Assembly (NCBI GenBank): GCA_031270335.1 | Contig: JAISXV010000103.1 | Location: 1-33,541, forward strand | Length of the DNA stretch: 33,541 nucleotides | Direction of reading: 5' to 3' | Source: Prevotellaceae bacterium | Lineage (GTDB): Bacteria > Bacteroidota > Bacteroidia > Bacteroidales > UBA932 | Part shown: positions 1 to 9,059 of the stretch, in pieces | How positions within the stretch are numbered: position 1 is the stretch's first letter | How the letters are laid out: each line of letters opens with the position of its first letter | Made by a program: the position numbers and the translations under genes | The notes under the pieces: model-generated | Database searches by the model: none | The model's input: the letters and a program-made list of their open reading frames with translations, nothing else | Told to the model about the DNA's origin: nothing

Positions 1-807
1 CCGCAGGCTCTTGTCGATAAGATTAAATCGCTCAAAAACTACGAACATCGCGTACTTTACTACGGTCCGTTGAAAAAAGAACAGATTGTGGAGATTATCA
101 ATCAGAAACATGCTGTTGCCGACAAGTTGCAACCTGTTCCCGAAGCCGTCAAATTTGTTGAACAGGAAACAAACGAAAATAAGGTGTATCTGGCTCATTA
201 TGATGCAAAACAGATTTATTTCTCAATGATATCGAAGGGCGAAACGGGTTACAACAAGGCGATTGAACCCGACCGTCAGTTGTATAACAACTATTTCGGC
301 GGCGGAATGAACGGGATTGTGTTTCAGGAGATGCGCGAAGCAAGGGGTCTGGCTTACAGCGCCGGAGCCTCGTATTCGTCGCCCGGAAAGCCCGACAGGT
401 CGTACTATCTGACTACCATGATTGCTACGCAAACGGACAAACTCGCCGATGCAAACGCAGCATTCCTCGAAATATTGAACAACATGCCCGAATCGGAAAA
501 GGCTTTCGGACTGGCGAAGGAGAGTATTCTGTCGAACATCCGCACTGCAAGGACGTTGCGTGAAGCCGTATTCTGGAGTTATCTTAGCGCGAAAGAGTTC
601 GGTTATGATTACGATTCGCGGAAAGATGTTTTCGAAAAGGTGAAGGATATGACTTTGGCGAATGTCAAGGCGTTTCAGGAGAAATATGTCAAAAACCGCT
701 CTTATACTTATTGTATATTAGGCGATACGAACGATATGGATATGAATTATCTGAACAGTCTGGGAAAAGTACAGAAACTGACACAGGAAGAAATTTTTGG
801 ATATTAA
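1..807 (+). CDS. M16-family (insulinase-like) peptidase, C-terminal part; 5' end outside window
   Basis: Frame is open from base 1 (PQALVDKIKSLKNYEHRVLYYGPLKKEQ...) and runs into the listed ORF; FGGGMNGIVFQEMREARGLAYSAGASY is typical of the M16 C-terminal domain. Confidence 0.85.
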   Translation, partial: PQALVDKIKSLKNYEHRVLYYGPLKKEQIVEIINQKHAVADKLQPVPEAVKFVEQETNENKVYLAHYDAKQIYFSMISKGETGYNKAIEPDRQLYNNYFGGGMNGIVFQEMREARGLAYSAGASYSSPGKPDRSYYLTTMIATQTDKLADANAAFLEILNNMPESEKAFGLAKESILSNIRTARTLREAVFWSYLSAKEFGYDYDSRKDVFEKVKDMTLANVKAFQEKYVKNRSYTYCILGDTNDMDMNYLNSLGKVQKLTQEEIFGY

Positions 808-833
808 ATTAAAAATAAATTAAACTAAATTAA

Positions 834-1385
834 ATGGGTAAAAAAGCTGTAATTGTGGTAGATATGCTAAACGATTTTGTGACCGGCGCTCTTGGTTGCG
901 ATCGTGGACGGGCAATTGTTCCGGCGCTTCAGAAGTTAGTGTATGCTGCCCGTGAAAATGATGTATATGTCGTGTATGCAAACGACTGTCACATCAAAGG
1001 CGTCGATGCCGAACTGAAACTTTGGGGCGACCACGCTATCAAAGGTACGTACGGCGCAGAGGTTATCGACGAACTGAAACCGGATGAAAAAGATTTCGTT
1101 GTGCCTAAAAGAAGGTACAGCGGATTTTTTCAAACCGACTTGCATCTGTTGCTGCGTGAACTCGACGTCGATACGGTTATCGTAACGGGTCTCCACACGC
1201 ACATGTGTGTAAGACACACGTCGGCAGATGCTTACTGTTGGGGTTTCAACATCGTCGTGCCAAAGGACGCTACCGATTCGTTTACGGAAGAAGACTATAA
1301 CATCGGGATCAAATACCTGAAAGAAGTCTATGGCGCTGAAATTACGACCGTCGATGAACTGATCAATTCGTTTACGAATAAATAA
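834..1385 (+). CDS. Isochorismatase/nicotinamidase-family cysteine hydrolase
   Basis: VVDMLNDFV (Asp), PKRRYSGFF (Lys) and TGLHTHMCVRHTSADA (Cys) match the D-K-C triad pattern of the family. Confidence 0.85.
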   Translation: MGKKAVIVVDMLNDFVTGALGCDRGRAIVPALQKLVYAARENDVYVVYANDCHIKGVDAELKLWGDHAIKGTYGAEVIDELKPDEKDFVVPKRRYSGFFQTDLHLLLRELDVDTVIVTGLHTHMCVRHTSADAYCWGFNIVVPKDATDSFTEEDYNIGIKYLKEVYGAEITTVDELINSFTNK

Positions 1386-1411
1386 GTTTCATTGCAAAAA
1401 AAAACAAAACT

Positions 1412-1450
1412 GCGCCCGCGATTTTTGAAGTCGCGGGCGCGTTTTATTTG
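1412..1450 (+). terminator. Rho-independent terminator after the isochorismatase gene
   Basis: Perfect 10-bp stem gcgcccgcga / tcgcgggcgc (1412-1421, 1431-1440) with a 9-nt loop, followed by gttttatttg. Confidence 0.85.
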
Positions 1451-1466
1451 TTTCTCAATTTTTGAT

Positions 1467-1474
1467 TATCTTTG
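1467..1474 (+). promoter_or_regulatory. Bacteroidetes-type -7 element (TATCTTTG) upstream of nadD
   Basis: Exact TAnnTTTG match about 27 nt upstream of the nadD ATG; an upstream TTTG at 1447-1450 is at a short spacing (16 nt). Confidence 0.5.
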
Positions 1475-1500
1475 CCCCTCGAATTTTAAAGTAAAATGGT

Positions 1501-2094
1501 ATGATGGCTTCGAATGTGGTAATATTTTCGGGTTCGTTCAATCCAATACATATTGGTCATTTGGCGATAGCTAATTATGTCGTCGAATTTACCGGCGCCA
1601 ACGAATTTTTATTTGTTGTGAGTCCGCATAATCCTTTTAAGTCTAAAAGCGAACTTGCCGGTTTTCATCATCGGCTGAATATGGTGAAGATTGCTTTCGA
1701 AGGACTTGATTTGCCGATCGCGGTGAGCGATATCGAAAACACTCTGCCGCAACCATCTTACACTATCAACACTCTCAACGCTCTTTCGGAAAAATATCCC
1801 GGCAAAAACTGGTCGTTGCTAATTGGCGCTGATAATCTTGTCAATTTTCACCTCTGGAAAGATTCTGCGAAAATTATCGAACAGCATCGTTTACTGGTAT
1901 ATCCGCGTGCCGGATTCGACTATAACGACGAATTTTACGAAAAAAATAATGCTGTGAAATTAAACGCTCCGATAATGGAAATATCTTCGACATTTATACG
2001 CAACAATATTTCCAAAGGTCATAACCTCAAGGCGCTACTCCCTAATGGCGTGTACGAATATATCCACGAACACGGACTTTATCTTGTCAATTGA
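1501..2094 (+). CDS. nadD: Nicotinate-nucleotide adenylyltransferase
   Basis: FSGSFNPIHIGHLAIANYV (GxFxPxHxGH), LLIGADNLVNFHLWKD, YPRAGF and ISSTFIRNNI are NadD hallmarks. Confidence 0.92.
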   Translation: MMASNVVIFSGSFNPIHIGHLAIANYVVEFTGANEFLFVVSPHNPFKSKSELAGFHHRLNMVKIAFEGLDLPIAVSDIENTLPQPSYTINTLNALSEKYPGKNWSLLIGADNLVNFHLWKDSAKIIEQHRLLVYPRAGFDYNDEFYEKNNAVKLNAPIMEISSTFIRNNISKGHNLKALLPNGVYEYIHEHGLYLVN

Positions 2095-2100
2095 GCATTT

Positions 2101-5100
2101 TCATGTACTTTTCCACAAAATCCAGTACGTATTTATTGTCTGTTTTTTGCCGGCAACGATGGTATGCGAAAATCCGTATTTACCGAAAATCTCGCAAATA
2201 TCTTTTGTTGAGAAAAAGTTGAGACGGTTATTTGTCTTGTTGAATTTGAAGATTTTAGTAGATAGAAACTCTGTTATTTTGTTGAAGTTATGACTGCCGG
2301 AGTCGGCGTCACGGATGATGATTTTGCCGTTCGGATTCAGTTTTCCCGATATTTGGCGTGCGATGTTTGCTATGTCGTCCGGTTTTACGTAATGTAGCAC
2401 ATCGCTGAATATAAAACAGTCAGCCTGTTCGAAATCATACTTTGTGATATCGGCATGTTCGAAATTCACTTTGCTTGTTTTGATGTAGCAATTGGCGGCG
2501 AGGGTAATCTTGTCTTCGTCGTAATCGATGGCAGTGATTGTTCTACCGGCTGATTTCATGGACAATATGTACGACAAAAAACCGTAACCGCAGCCGGCGT
2601 CCACGATTTTTCCTTTCGACGGAACAAATTTGTCGAAATCGCAGTAAGCGTCTTCTATTTTCAGTTTTATCCGCAGATACCACTCTAACACAGGACCTTT
2701 GTACATAAACGCATCCTGCAGTTTTCGGATACAGTATCGCGAATTAGTCGCCTCCTCGCCCAATTTCGGATATTCGCGCCTGTAGAACGCTGCTATTTCT
2801 TTGGTTCGTTCCCTGTAACCGTCTCCAAACAGTTTATTATCAGGAGAAATCCTGTCGAAAAACTTCAACGTAATCTGATTGGGATATACGGTGAAACAGC
2901 CTTTGTGCAGAGTTTCGTAATTGTTTTGCAACATAATCGGAAGAATGTCAACGCCAAGCTGTTCTGCCAGAAAAAACGCTCCTTTGTGGAAACGTTTGAT
3001 TTCCGAATTGTCGCTTCGTGCGCCTTCGGGAAAAATCATTATCGAATATCCATCGTTCAATGTATTGCGATAAATATCAGGCAAATCCATCCCGCCCGAC
3101 AAAGAATGAAATCCGGCAAATCTCACAAACAGACCCATGACCGGCGAATTCCAAACCCAGTCCTTCACCACAAACACGATTTTCGGCGACAAGGCAAGTA
3201 TTTGCAGTATATCAATCATTGACTGATGATTAGAGATGATTATCGCAGGTTTTTTCAACGTCTCATTATGCGGGTTGATTGTGATTTTCTTTACCGTAAA
3301 CGACAGTAAAATAATGCTTTTAGCCAGAAAATGAATACAATACAGCAATATTGCCCGTTTTTTCTTCCGGCTTGCAGGAAGAATATGGATAATCATGCTG
3401 ATAACCGAAAGCGTCAAACATCCCGCAACAAAATAAGTGAAGAAAAACAGACTGTTAGCTACCGTAAGGAGACTTATCGGCGGATGACCTTTCGAAACGG
3501 GCTTTGCGATTAATATCCGGAACAAAAACGGCTGCAATGTCTGCGAAATAAACAGTACCGACAATATTCCGAGAATCGAAATACTTGCTAACGAATATAT
3601 TGCCGGATGTTTTGCGAACAATAAGGCTCCAAAACCTGTCAATCCCGTTAATCCTGAGATAATTATGCTCATCCGGACTACTGAGGCATGAGTTTCGCTC
3701 TTTTTGTACGACTTGAGGCAACCGTCGGTGGTGAAGATACAGAAATCGTCGCCAAGTCCGAAAATAAACGTTGACAGTATGATATTTACGATGTTGAACT
3801 TGATGCCAAACAAGCCCATTATCCCCAATATCCAGATCCACGAAACAAGCATGGGGAGAAAAGTGATAAGCGTCAATTCTATACGTCCGTATGAGAGCAA
3901 AATCGCCAAAAATACCAGTAACGAAGTGTAAAACGTAATCGTATTGAAATCATTGCCCACCGAATCCACCAAATTCTCCGTTATCAACTGTTTGTTAAAG
4001 ACTTTGGCATGTCCGCTTTTGTTGATGACGCCGGCAATTTCGTTGACGTCTTCCGGCGAGGCTATTACTTTTGAAATCAGAGTACTGATGAGGCTGTCGG
4101 AATAAAAGTAATCTTTTCCAAAAACCTCAATGAGCGAGGCATAATCTTCGTCGGGAATTATATCCGCTTTGCCTTCGAGAGTTGCAAAAAAACTGTCGAA
4201 AGAATCAATATTCAGTTCTTTCGCTGTAAATACCTGTTTGATAGATTCTTTTTCGTGTGTTCGTGAGTTGTTTTTCCAGTAGTTGTTCCATTTATCCGCT
4301 CTTTCCTGCTGTATATATTTTGGCGGAACAGCCTTTGCCACACCAATATACTCGCAACGGTATCCTGCCGACGAAAGACTGTCGGACAAAAGAAATGTTT
4401 TGTACGAATTGCTAAGCGCTTCTTCGGGCGTATCTCCCTTTGACACAATCAATATGCTGTTTTTTGTCGCCAGAATATCGTTAAATTGCCGTTCTGCTTC
4501 CCTCGCAGTTTTCGACATGTAGTTCAACTTGTTTAAATCGCTCTCATACTCAACGTTAAAGGAAAAATACAGCAACGCCGGAGTGAGCGCGGCGATAATA
4601 ATTAAAGGTACGGGCTTTTTGTCTAACGGATAGACGCTTAGCTTCTCGAAAAACCTGCGCGTTCTGTTTGTCTTTTTCGAATCGGGAATTTTTCCGAACA
4701 GATGCGGCAAAAATATCAACGAAAACAGCGCAGCGCCAATAAGACAGAACGCTCCGAAAAGTCCGAAATCCTTCAACAGCGGCGAACCTGTAAACGTCAG
4801 ACACAGAAACCCTCCGACAGTCGTCAGGCTGCCGACGGTCATCGGAAAAACCATTGATTTTATCGTTTTCTCTACATTTCGGTTATGTATGTAGTGAGTG
4901 AAAAAATGTATCGGATAATTCACCGCAATACCCAGAATGACAGCGCCCGAGCCAATTGCAATCAACGACAGCGAGGTCTCGAAAAGACTGACCATTGCCA
5001 ACGAAAACAAAGCGGCAAACGACACTGTCGCTACAATCAGCAAAGGCAGTCGCTTTTTCCCGAATATCGAAATCAACAACAAGAGTATCACCGCTATAAC

Positions 5101-5940
5101 TACGGTCAAAGTTACGTAAATGTCTTTCTGCACCTGTACCGAGTTTCCAACGGCAACAAGCGGAGCGCCAAAGTATTGCACTCTGTAATCTTTGTATTTT
5201 TCGAAACCTGCGACAGCATTGTTGAAATCGCCGGTTATCCTGTCCAAAATCTTAATCAAGACTGCGTTGTTTTTCGTTTCGCCGTATTTGTTCTTGGGAA
5301 TCATCATGATAATGAGATTCTTTTCGTCGCCTGAGAAAAAATATCCGTCGATTGTGATTAAAGTCGAAGCTGTCTGCATCTCTTTCATTTTCAGCAAATG
5401 GTTGAAAGTGAAACCGGCGGGGTCGTACAGCAGTCCTTCACGTGCGAAAGTCCCTCCGGGAGTGGACATTGTACGTATATATCCGCTCAAGACCGAATCT
5501 AACCTCTCCGCAGGAATCAACACCTCGTCACCGTATTTTTCGGCGCCGATAAACATGGGAAAATTCTGGGCTATAATGGAATAGACCTTGACGAAATCGT
5601 CCTGCGACAGGTTCGTTCTCACTTCGCTGAGCAATTCGCCGCATCCGGTTTTGATTACTTCGGTCAAAGTGTCGGCAATAGCCATAAGTACTTCTTTATC
5701 AGATTCGCCGGTCTCGGAATATATTCGCAATATCAGTTGCTCGGTGGACTTCGTTTTGTTGAGAAGCGAAGTAAGTTCTTCTGTTTCAGCATCTGTATTC
5801 AACATCTCCGAAATATCTTCTTCAAAAGATATTCCCGACGCTAAAACGGCGCATAAAGCTATGACCGACAGCAGAAAAACGTTTCTTACTTTCGGATATT
5901 CAGCGAAATACCTGTAAATATTAGCAAATACATTCTCCAT
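2101..5940 (-). CDS. Trifunctional fusion: MMPL/RND-like exporter + lysophospholipid acyltransferase + class I SAM methyltransferase
   Basis: N-terminal half carries repeated TM segments with MMPL-type GLGDDFCIFTTDG; NHQSMIDIL (HX4D, 3211-3231) and FPEGARS mark the LPLAT domain; VDAGCGYGFLSYIL marks the methyltransferase. I prefer the ATG at 5940 (MENVFANIY, preceded by AGGA) to the tracked start at 5988. Confidence 0.88.
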   Translation of the reverse strand: MENVFANIYRYFAEYPKVRNVFLLSVIALCAVLASGISFEEDISEMLNTDAETEELTSLLNKTKSTEQLILRIYSETGESDKEVLMAIADTLTEVIKTGCGELLSEVRTNLSQDDFVKVYSIIAQNFPMFIGAEKYGDEVLIPAERLDSVLSGYIRTMSTPGGTFAREGLLYDPAGFTFNHLLKMKEMQTASTLITIDGYFFSGDEKNLIIMMIPKNKYGETKNNAVLIKILDRITGDFNNAVAGFEKYKDYRVQYFGAPLVAVGNSVQVQKDIYVTLTVVIAVILLLLISIFGKKRLPLLIVATVSFAALFSLAMVSLFETSLSLIAIGSGAVILGIAVNYPIHFFTHYIHNRNVEKTIKSMVFPMTVGSLTTVGGFLCLTFTGSPLLKDFGLFGAFCLIGAALFSLIFLPHLFGKIPDSKKTNRTRRFFEKLSVYPLDKKPVPLIIIAALTPALLYFSFNVEYESDLNKLNYMSKTAREAERQFNDILATKNSILIVSKGDTPEEALSNSYKTFLLSDSLSSAGYRCEYIGVAKAVPPKYIQQERADKWNNYWKNNSRTHEKESIKQVFTAKELNIDSFDSFFATLEGKADIIPDEDYASLIEVFGKDYFYSDSLISTLISKVIASPEDVNEIAGVINKSGHAKVFNKQLITENLVDSVGNDFNTITFYTSLLVFLAILLSYGRIELTLITFLPMLVSWIWILGIMGLFGIKFNIVNIILSTFIFGLGDDFCIFTTDGCLKSYKKSETHASVVRMSIIISGLTGLTGFGALLFAKHPAIYSLASISILGILSVLFISQTLQPFLFRILIAKPVSKGHPPISLLTVANSLFFFTYFVAGCLTLSVISMIIHILPASRKKKRAILLYCIHFLAKSIILLSFTVKKITINPHNETLKKPAIIISNHQSMIDILQILALSPKIVFVVKDWVWNSPVMGLFVRFAGFHSLSGGMDLPDIYRNTLNDGYSIMIFPEGARSDNSEIKRFHKGAFFLAEQLGVDILPIMLQNNYETLHKGCFTVYPNQITLKFFDRISPDNKLFGDGYRERTKEIAAFYRREYPKLGEEATNSRYCIRKLQDAFMYKGPVLEWYLRIKLKIEDAYCDFDKFVPSKGKIVDAGCGYGFLSYILSMKSAGRTITAIDYDEDKITLAANCYIKTSKVNFEHADITKYDFEQADCFIFSDVLHYVKPDDIANIARQISGKLNPNGKIIIRDADSGSHNFNKITEFLSTKIFKFNKTNNRLNFFSTKDICEIFGKYGFSHTIVAGKKQTINTYWILWKST

Positions 5941-7006
5941 TTTTTTTCCTGCATTGCAACAAAGTATGTCCGACGCCTGTGTCGTCAATACTTTTTTCGA
6001 CAGACAATCCCGCTTTGTCTATCAGTTCATAGAAAACATCAGAGGTGTACATCCGGCTGTTTCCATTGGCTATTGCAGTGAAATACAGCGAAGTCATAAT
6101 CAGGCAAAATGCCGAAGTTTCGAAACGTTGCCTGTCCCAGAAAGGCTCAAGAATGAAGACGCTAGTATCTTCGTTCATCGCTTTAACACAGCGATTTAAT
6201 ATCGAAACGATTTCATTTTCGGAAAAACAGTCAAGGAACTGGCTGAGCCAGATGGCGTCGTATCCTTTCGGAAGAGAATTGCGTTCGTCTAACAGATTGG
6301 TTTCCACGAAAGTTATACGTTGCAGGAGATTTTTCTCTGCTGCGTTTTGTTTCGCCATTTCAAGCTGTCCGGGAAGGTCAGCGATTGCTACATGCACTTC
6401 CTGATTGTGTTGCAGACACTTACAAGCAAATTTGCCGGTATTTCCGCCTATGTCCAGTATTTTTTTGGGCTGAATTTCAAATACATGTTTCAGACACTGG
6501 TCAAAAGCGACGTCTGAATAGTAATGGTCAAAAGCGAACCAGCTTGTGCGTACATTTTCAGGAAGTTGCGATAGACCTTCGTACACCGTATTCCACTCTC
6601 CGAACGTCTTCAATCCTTCCGGTTTTCCTGTGCGGACAGATTCTTCGAGACGAAACATTCCGTTGTAACACACATCATTAACAAAATCCGTATTTGCAAC
6701 CGTAAAATCGTTGTGCATGAAAAAATAAGCGGTTTTGGTGAGGAAAAACTTTTCGTCGTCACGGTATAACAATCCAATTGCCAGACCCGCCTCGCAAAGC
6801 ACTCTGACGCCATATTCCGACAATTGTGTTCCTGTTGCAATATCGCTTAACGACAGTCCCTTACCTTTCTCTTTTTCGATTAAATCAAGTATTCCAAGAT
6901 TTTTCAACGCCCTCGACGCCTGAAAAATAACGGGAGCAAACGCAATCCAGTTTGCCTGCCGTACAGCCTCAATAGCCTTTAACGAATCGTTGTTATAATA
7001 GTCCAT
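5921..7006 (-). CDS. COMT-like SAM-dependent O-methyltransferase with N-terminal dimerisation/winged-helix domain
   Basis: LDIGGNTGKFACKCL SAM motif and LSQFLDCFSENEIVSILNRC; N-terminal helical domain LSDIATGTQLSEYGVRVLCEAGLAIGLL. Confidence 0.8.
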   Translation of the reverse strand: MDYYNNDSLKAIEAVRQANWIAFAPVIFQASRALKNLGILDLIEKEKGKGLSLSDIATGTQLSEYGVRVLCEAGLAIGLLYRDDEKFFLTKTAYFFMHNDFTVANTDFVNDVCYNGMFRLEESVRTGKPEGLKTFGEWNTVYEGLSQLPENVRTSWFAFDHYYSDVAFDQCLKHVFEIQPKKILDIGGNTGKFACKCLQHNQEVHVAIADLPGQLEMAKQNAAEKNLLQRITFVETNLLDERNSLPKGYDAIWLSQFLDCFSENEIVSILNRCVKAMNEDTSVFILEPFWDRQRFETSAFCLIMTSLYFTAIANGNSRMYTSDVFYELIDKAGLSVEKSIDDTGVGHTLLQCRKKNGECIC

Positions 7007-7015
7007 ATCAATATA

Positions 7016-8164
7016 TTACCGTTTTTCGAAACATACCGCCGCATTACACCCGCCGAATCCCGACATGGTTTTGATGAAACGAGTCATTTCCCTGTTCTCT
7101 AATTTAGTCTGTATGTTGAGTTTACTACTTGTTCCGCAATCGCTGTAACCGAGCGAAGGTATCAGAATGTTATTGACGAGGCTTTCGATACAAATCACTG
7201 ATTCCATGACGCCTGCCGCTCCCAAAGTGTGTCCGGCATATTGTTTGAGGCTGTGAACAGGAATGTCTGAAACGCCTGCTTCGGCAAACGCCTTGCTTTC
7301 CATTTCGTCGTTGTATATCGTCGCCGTGCCATGCGCCGAAAGAAAATCGAATGTGTTGCTATCTGCCTCATTGACAGCTTTCTTTATTGCTTCGGCAAGT
7401 TCTTCACCTGTACGCGAAGGTCCGGATATGTGGTTGGCGTCGTTTGTCGTCGCTCCTCCCGTCAGATATATTTTGTTGTGATTAAAGTGATTATCGCTGT
7501 TTCTCCGCAAGACGACGGCGGCAGCGCCTTCGCCGAGATTGATTCCGTTTCGTGCCTTGTCGAAAGGACGGCATAGCTGGTCGCTAAGCGCAAACAGCGA
7601 ATTAAATCCCGACAGGACAAAATCGTTGACCGTGTCGGCTCCAATAATTACCGCATAATCATAGTCTTGCGCTTCCAAAAACCTTTTACCCGCAATCATC
7701 GCCGACAGTCCCGACACACAAGCGTTTGAGACGATATAAAACGGCGGCTTTTTTCCTGCAATATTCCCGTACTCAGTTGATAATTTGTCGATTACTTTCT
7801 TTACCGACAGATGGATATTCAAGTTGGCGGCGGAGGGATTTGTTTCAATCTCTTCGATTCCGCCTTTTGTGGTTGCGACAATAACCAAAACTTTGTCGTT
7901 GAATGAGATACCGGATTTTTCCAGAACTTCTTTTCCCGCGCTCCAGATTAAACGCTCAAACCTGTTCCAGCCTTCAAACGGACATAACATTTTCAGCCTG
8001 TTGTTCTGTTCTTCCGAAAAATAAGCGGCATAAACAGGATGTTCCAAAAAATCTTTCCGGAGTTCCTTCAAGCCCGATTTTCCTTCGACAATGGAATCAA
8101 AGACGTCTTTAGCCGAAAAACCCAAAGGATGAATGATGGTATATGATTCTATTTCAGGCGACAT
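7016..8164 (-). CDS. Beta-ketoacyl-ACP synthase (KAS II/FabF-like)
   Basis: Cys-His-His active site present: SNACVSGLSAM, SAHGTATIYND, KQYAGHTLGAAGVME. Confidence 0.88.
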   Translation of the reverse strand: MSPEIESYTIIHPLGFSAKDVFDSIVEGKSGLKELRKDFLEHPVYAAYFSEEQNNRLKMLCPFEGWNRFERLIWSAGKEVLEKSGISFNDKVLVIVATTKGGIEEIETNPSAANLNIHLSVKKVIDKLSTEYGNIAGKKPPFYIVSNACVSGLSAMIAGKRFLEAQDYDYAVIIGADTVNDFVLSGFNSLFALSDQLCRPFDKARNGINLGEGAAAVVLRRNSDNHFNHNKIYLTGGATTNDANHISGPSRTGEELAEAIKKAVNEADSNTFDFLSAHGTATIYNDEMESKAFAEAGVSDIPVHSLKQYAGHTLGAAGVMESVICIESLVNNILIPSLGYSDCGTSSKLNIQTKLENREMTRFIKTMSGFGGCNAAVCFEKR

Positions 8165-8176
8165 GTTCGAAAAACC

Positions 8177-9058
8177 TTATTCTGCCGTTTCCATCCGGTT
8201 TAACGAATCAATCATTCTCTCCAGACTTGAAAACCAGTGATTAATGTCAATTTCATATACCGATTTTATTTTAGCCTTGTTCAGGACTCCATATTTCGGA
8301 CGTTTTGCGGGAGTAGGATAATCGCTTGTTTCTATGGGATATATCTTACATTCCAATTCGTTCAGTTTCATTATTGCGCAAGCGAAATCGTACCAGCTGC
8401 AAACTCCTTCGTTGCTGTAATGGAAAATCCCGGCGACAAATTTTTTTTCACCCGAATTAATTTTGCCTGCAATCGCAAGTATTGCCGACGCCAAATCTTC
8501 TGCATACGTGGGAGTTCCGACCTGATCGAAAACTACGTCGAGCGATTTGCGCTCCTGACCCAACCGTATCATCGTCTTGACGAAATTGTTCCCGAATGTT
8601 GAATACAGCCACGAAGTCCTTATAACCAAAGATTTGGGATAACTTAACGCTTCGAGTTCGGCAGCTGCCTTACTTTTTCCGTATTCCGACTGCGGAGCGA
8701 CCAAATCGCGTTCTACGTAAGGCGTCGGCGATTTCCCGTCGAAAACGTAATCGGTGGATATCTGAATCAGGTACGAATCGTGTAACGAACACGATATCAC
8801 CAGATTCTTCACTGCATCGACGTTGATTTTCCACGCAAGCCGTTTCTCCGATTCTGCCTTATCGACAGCGGTATAGGCTGCGCAATTGATGACAAAATCA
8901 GGTTTTACTTCATCAAAAAACGTCGCACACGCTTGAATATCCGTTATATCCAATTCGTCCACATCGGTAAATACAAAATCAAACTTCGCATCTTTCGATA
9001 ACTTTTTCAATTCACTGCCAAGCTGCCCTTTGGCTCCCGTTACAAGTATCTTTTTCAT
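8177..9058 (-). CDS. rfbD: dTDP-4-dehydrorhamnose reductase
   Basis: VTGAKGQLGSELKKL Rossmann motif, VINCAAYTAVDKAE, QISTDYVFDG, TSWLYSTFGNNFVKTM. Confidence 0.93.
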   Translation of the reverse strand: MKKILVTGAKGQLGSELKKLSKDAKFDFVFTDVDELDITDIQACATFFDEVKPDFVINCAAYTAVDKAESEKRLAWKINVDAVKNLVISCSLHDSYLIQISTDYVFDGKSPTPYVERDLVAPQSEYGKSKAAAELEALSYPKSLVIRTSWLYSTFGNNFVKTMIRLGQERKSLDVVFDQVGTPTYAEDLASAILAIAGKINSGEKKFVAGIFHYSNEGVCSWYDFACAIMKLNELECKIYPIETSDYPTPAKRPKYGVLNKAKIKSVYEIDINHWFSSLERMIDSLNRMETAE

Positions 9059-9059
9059 A

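Noticed and set aside
1392-1574. 60-aa ORF between the isochorismatase gene and nadD
   Set aside because: Covers the terminator hairpin and nadD promoter/start in another frame.
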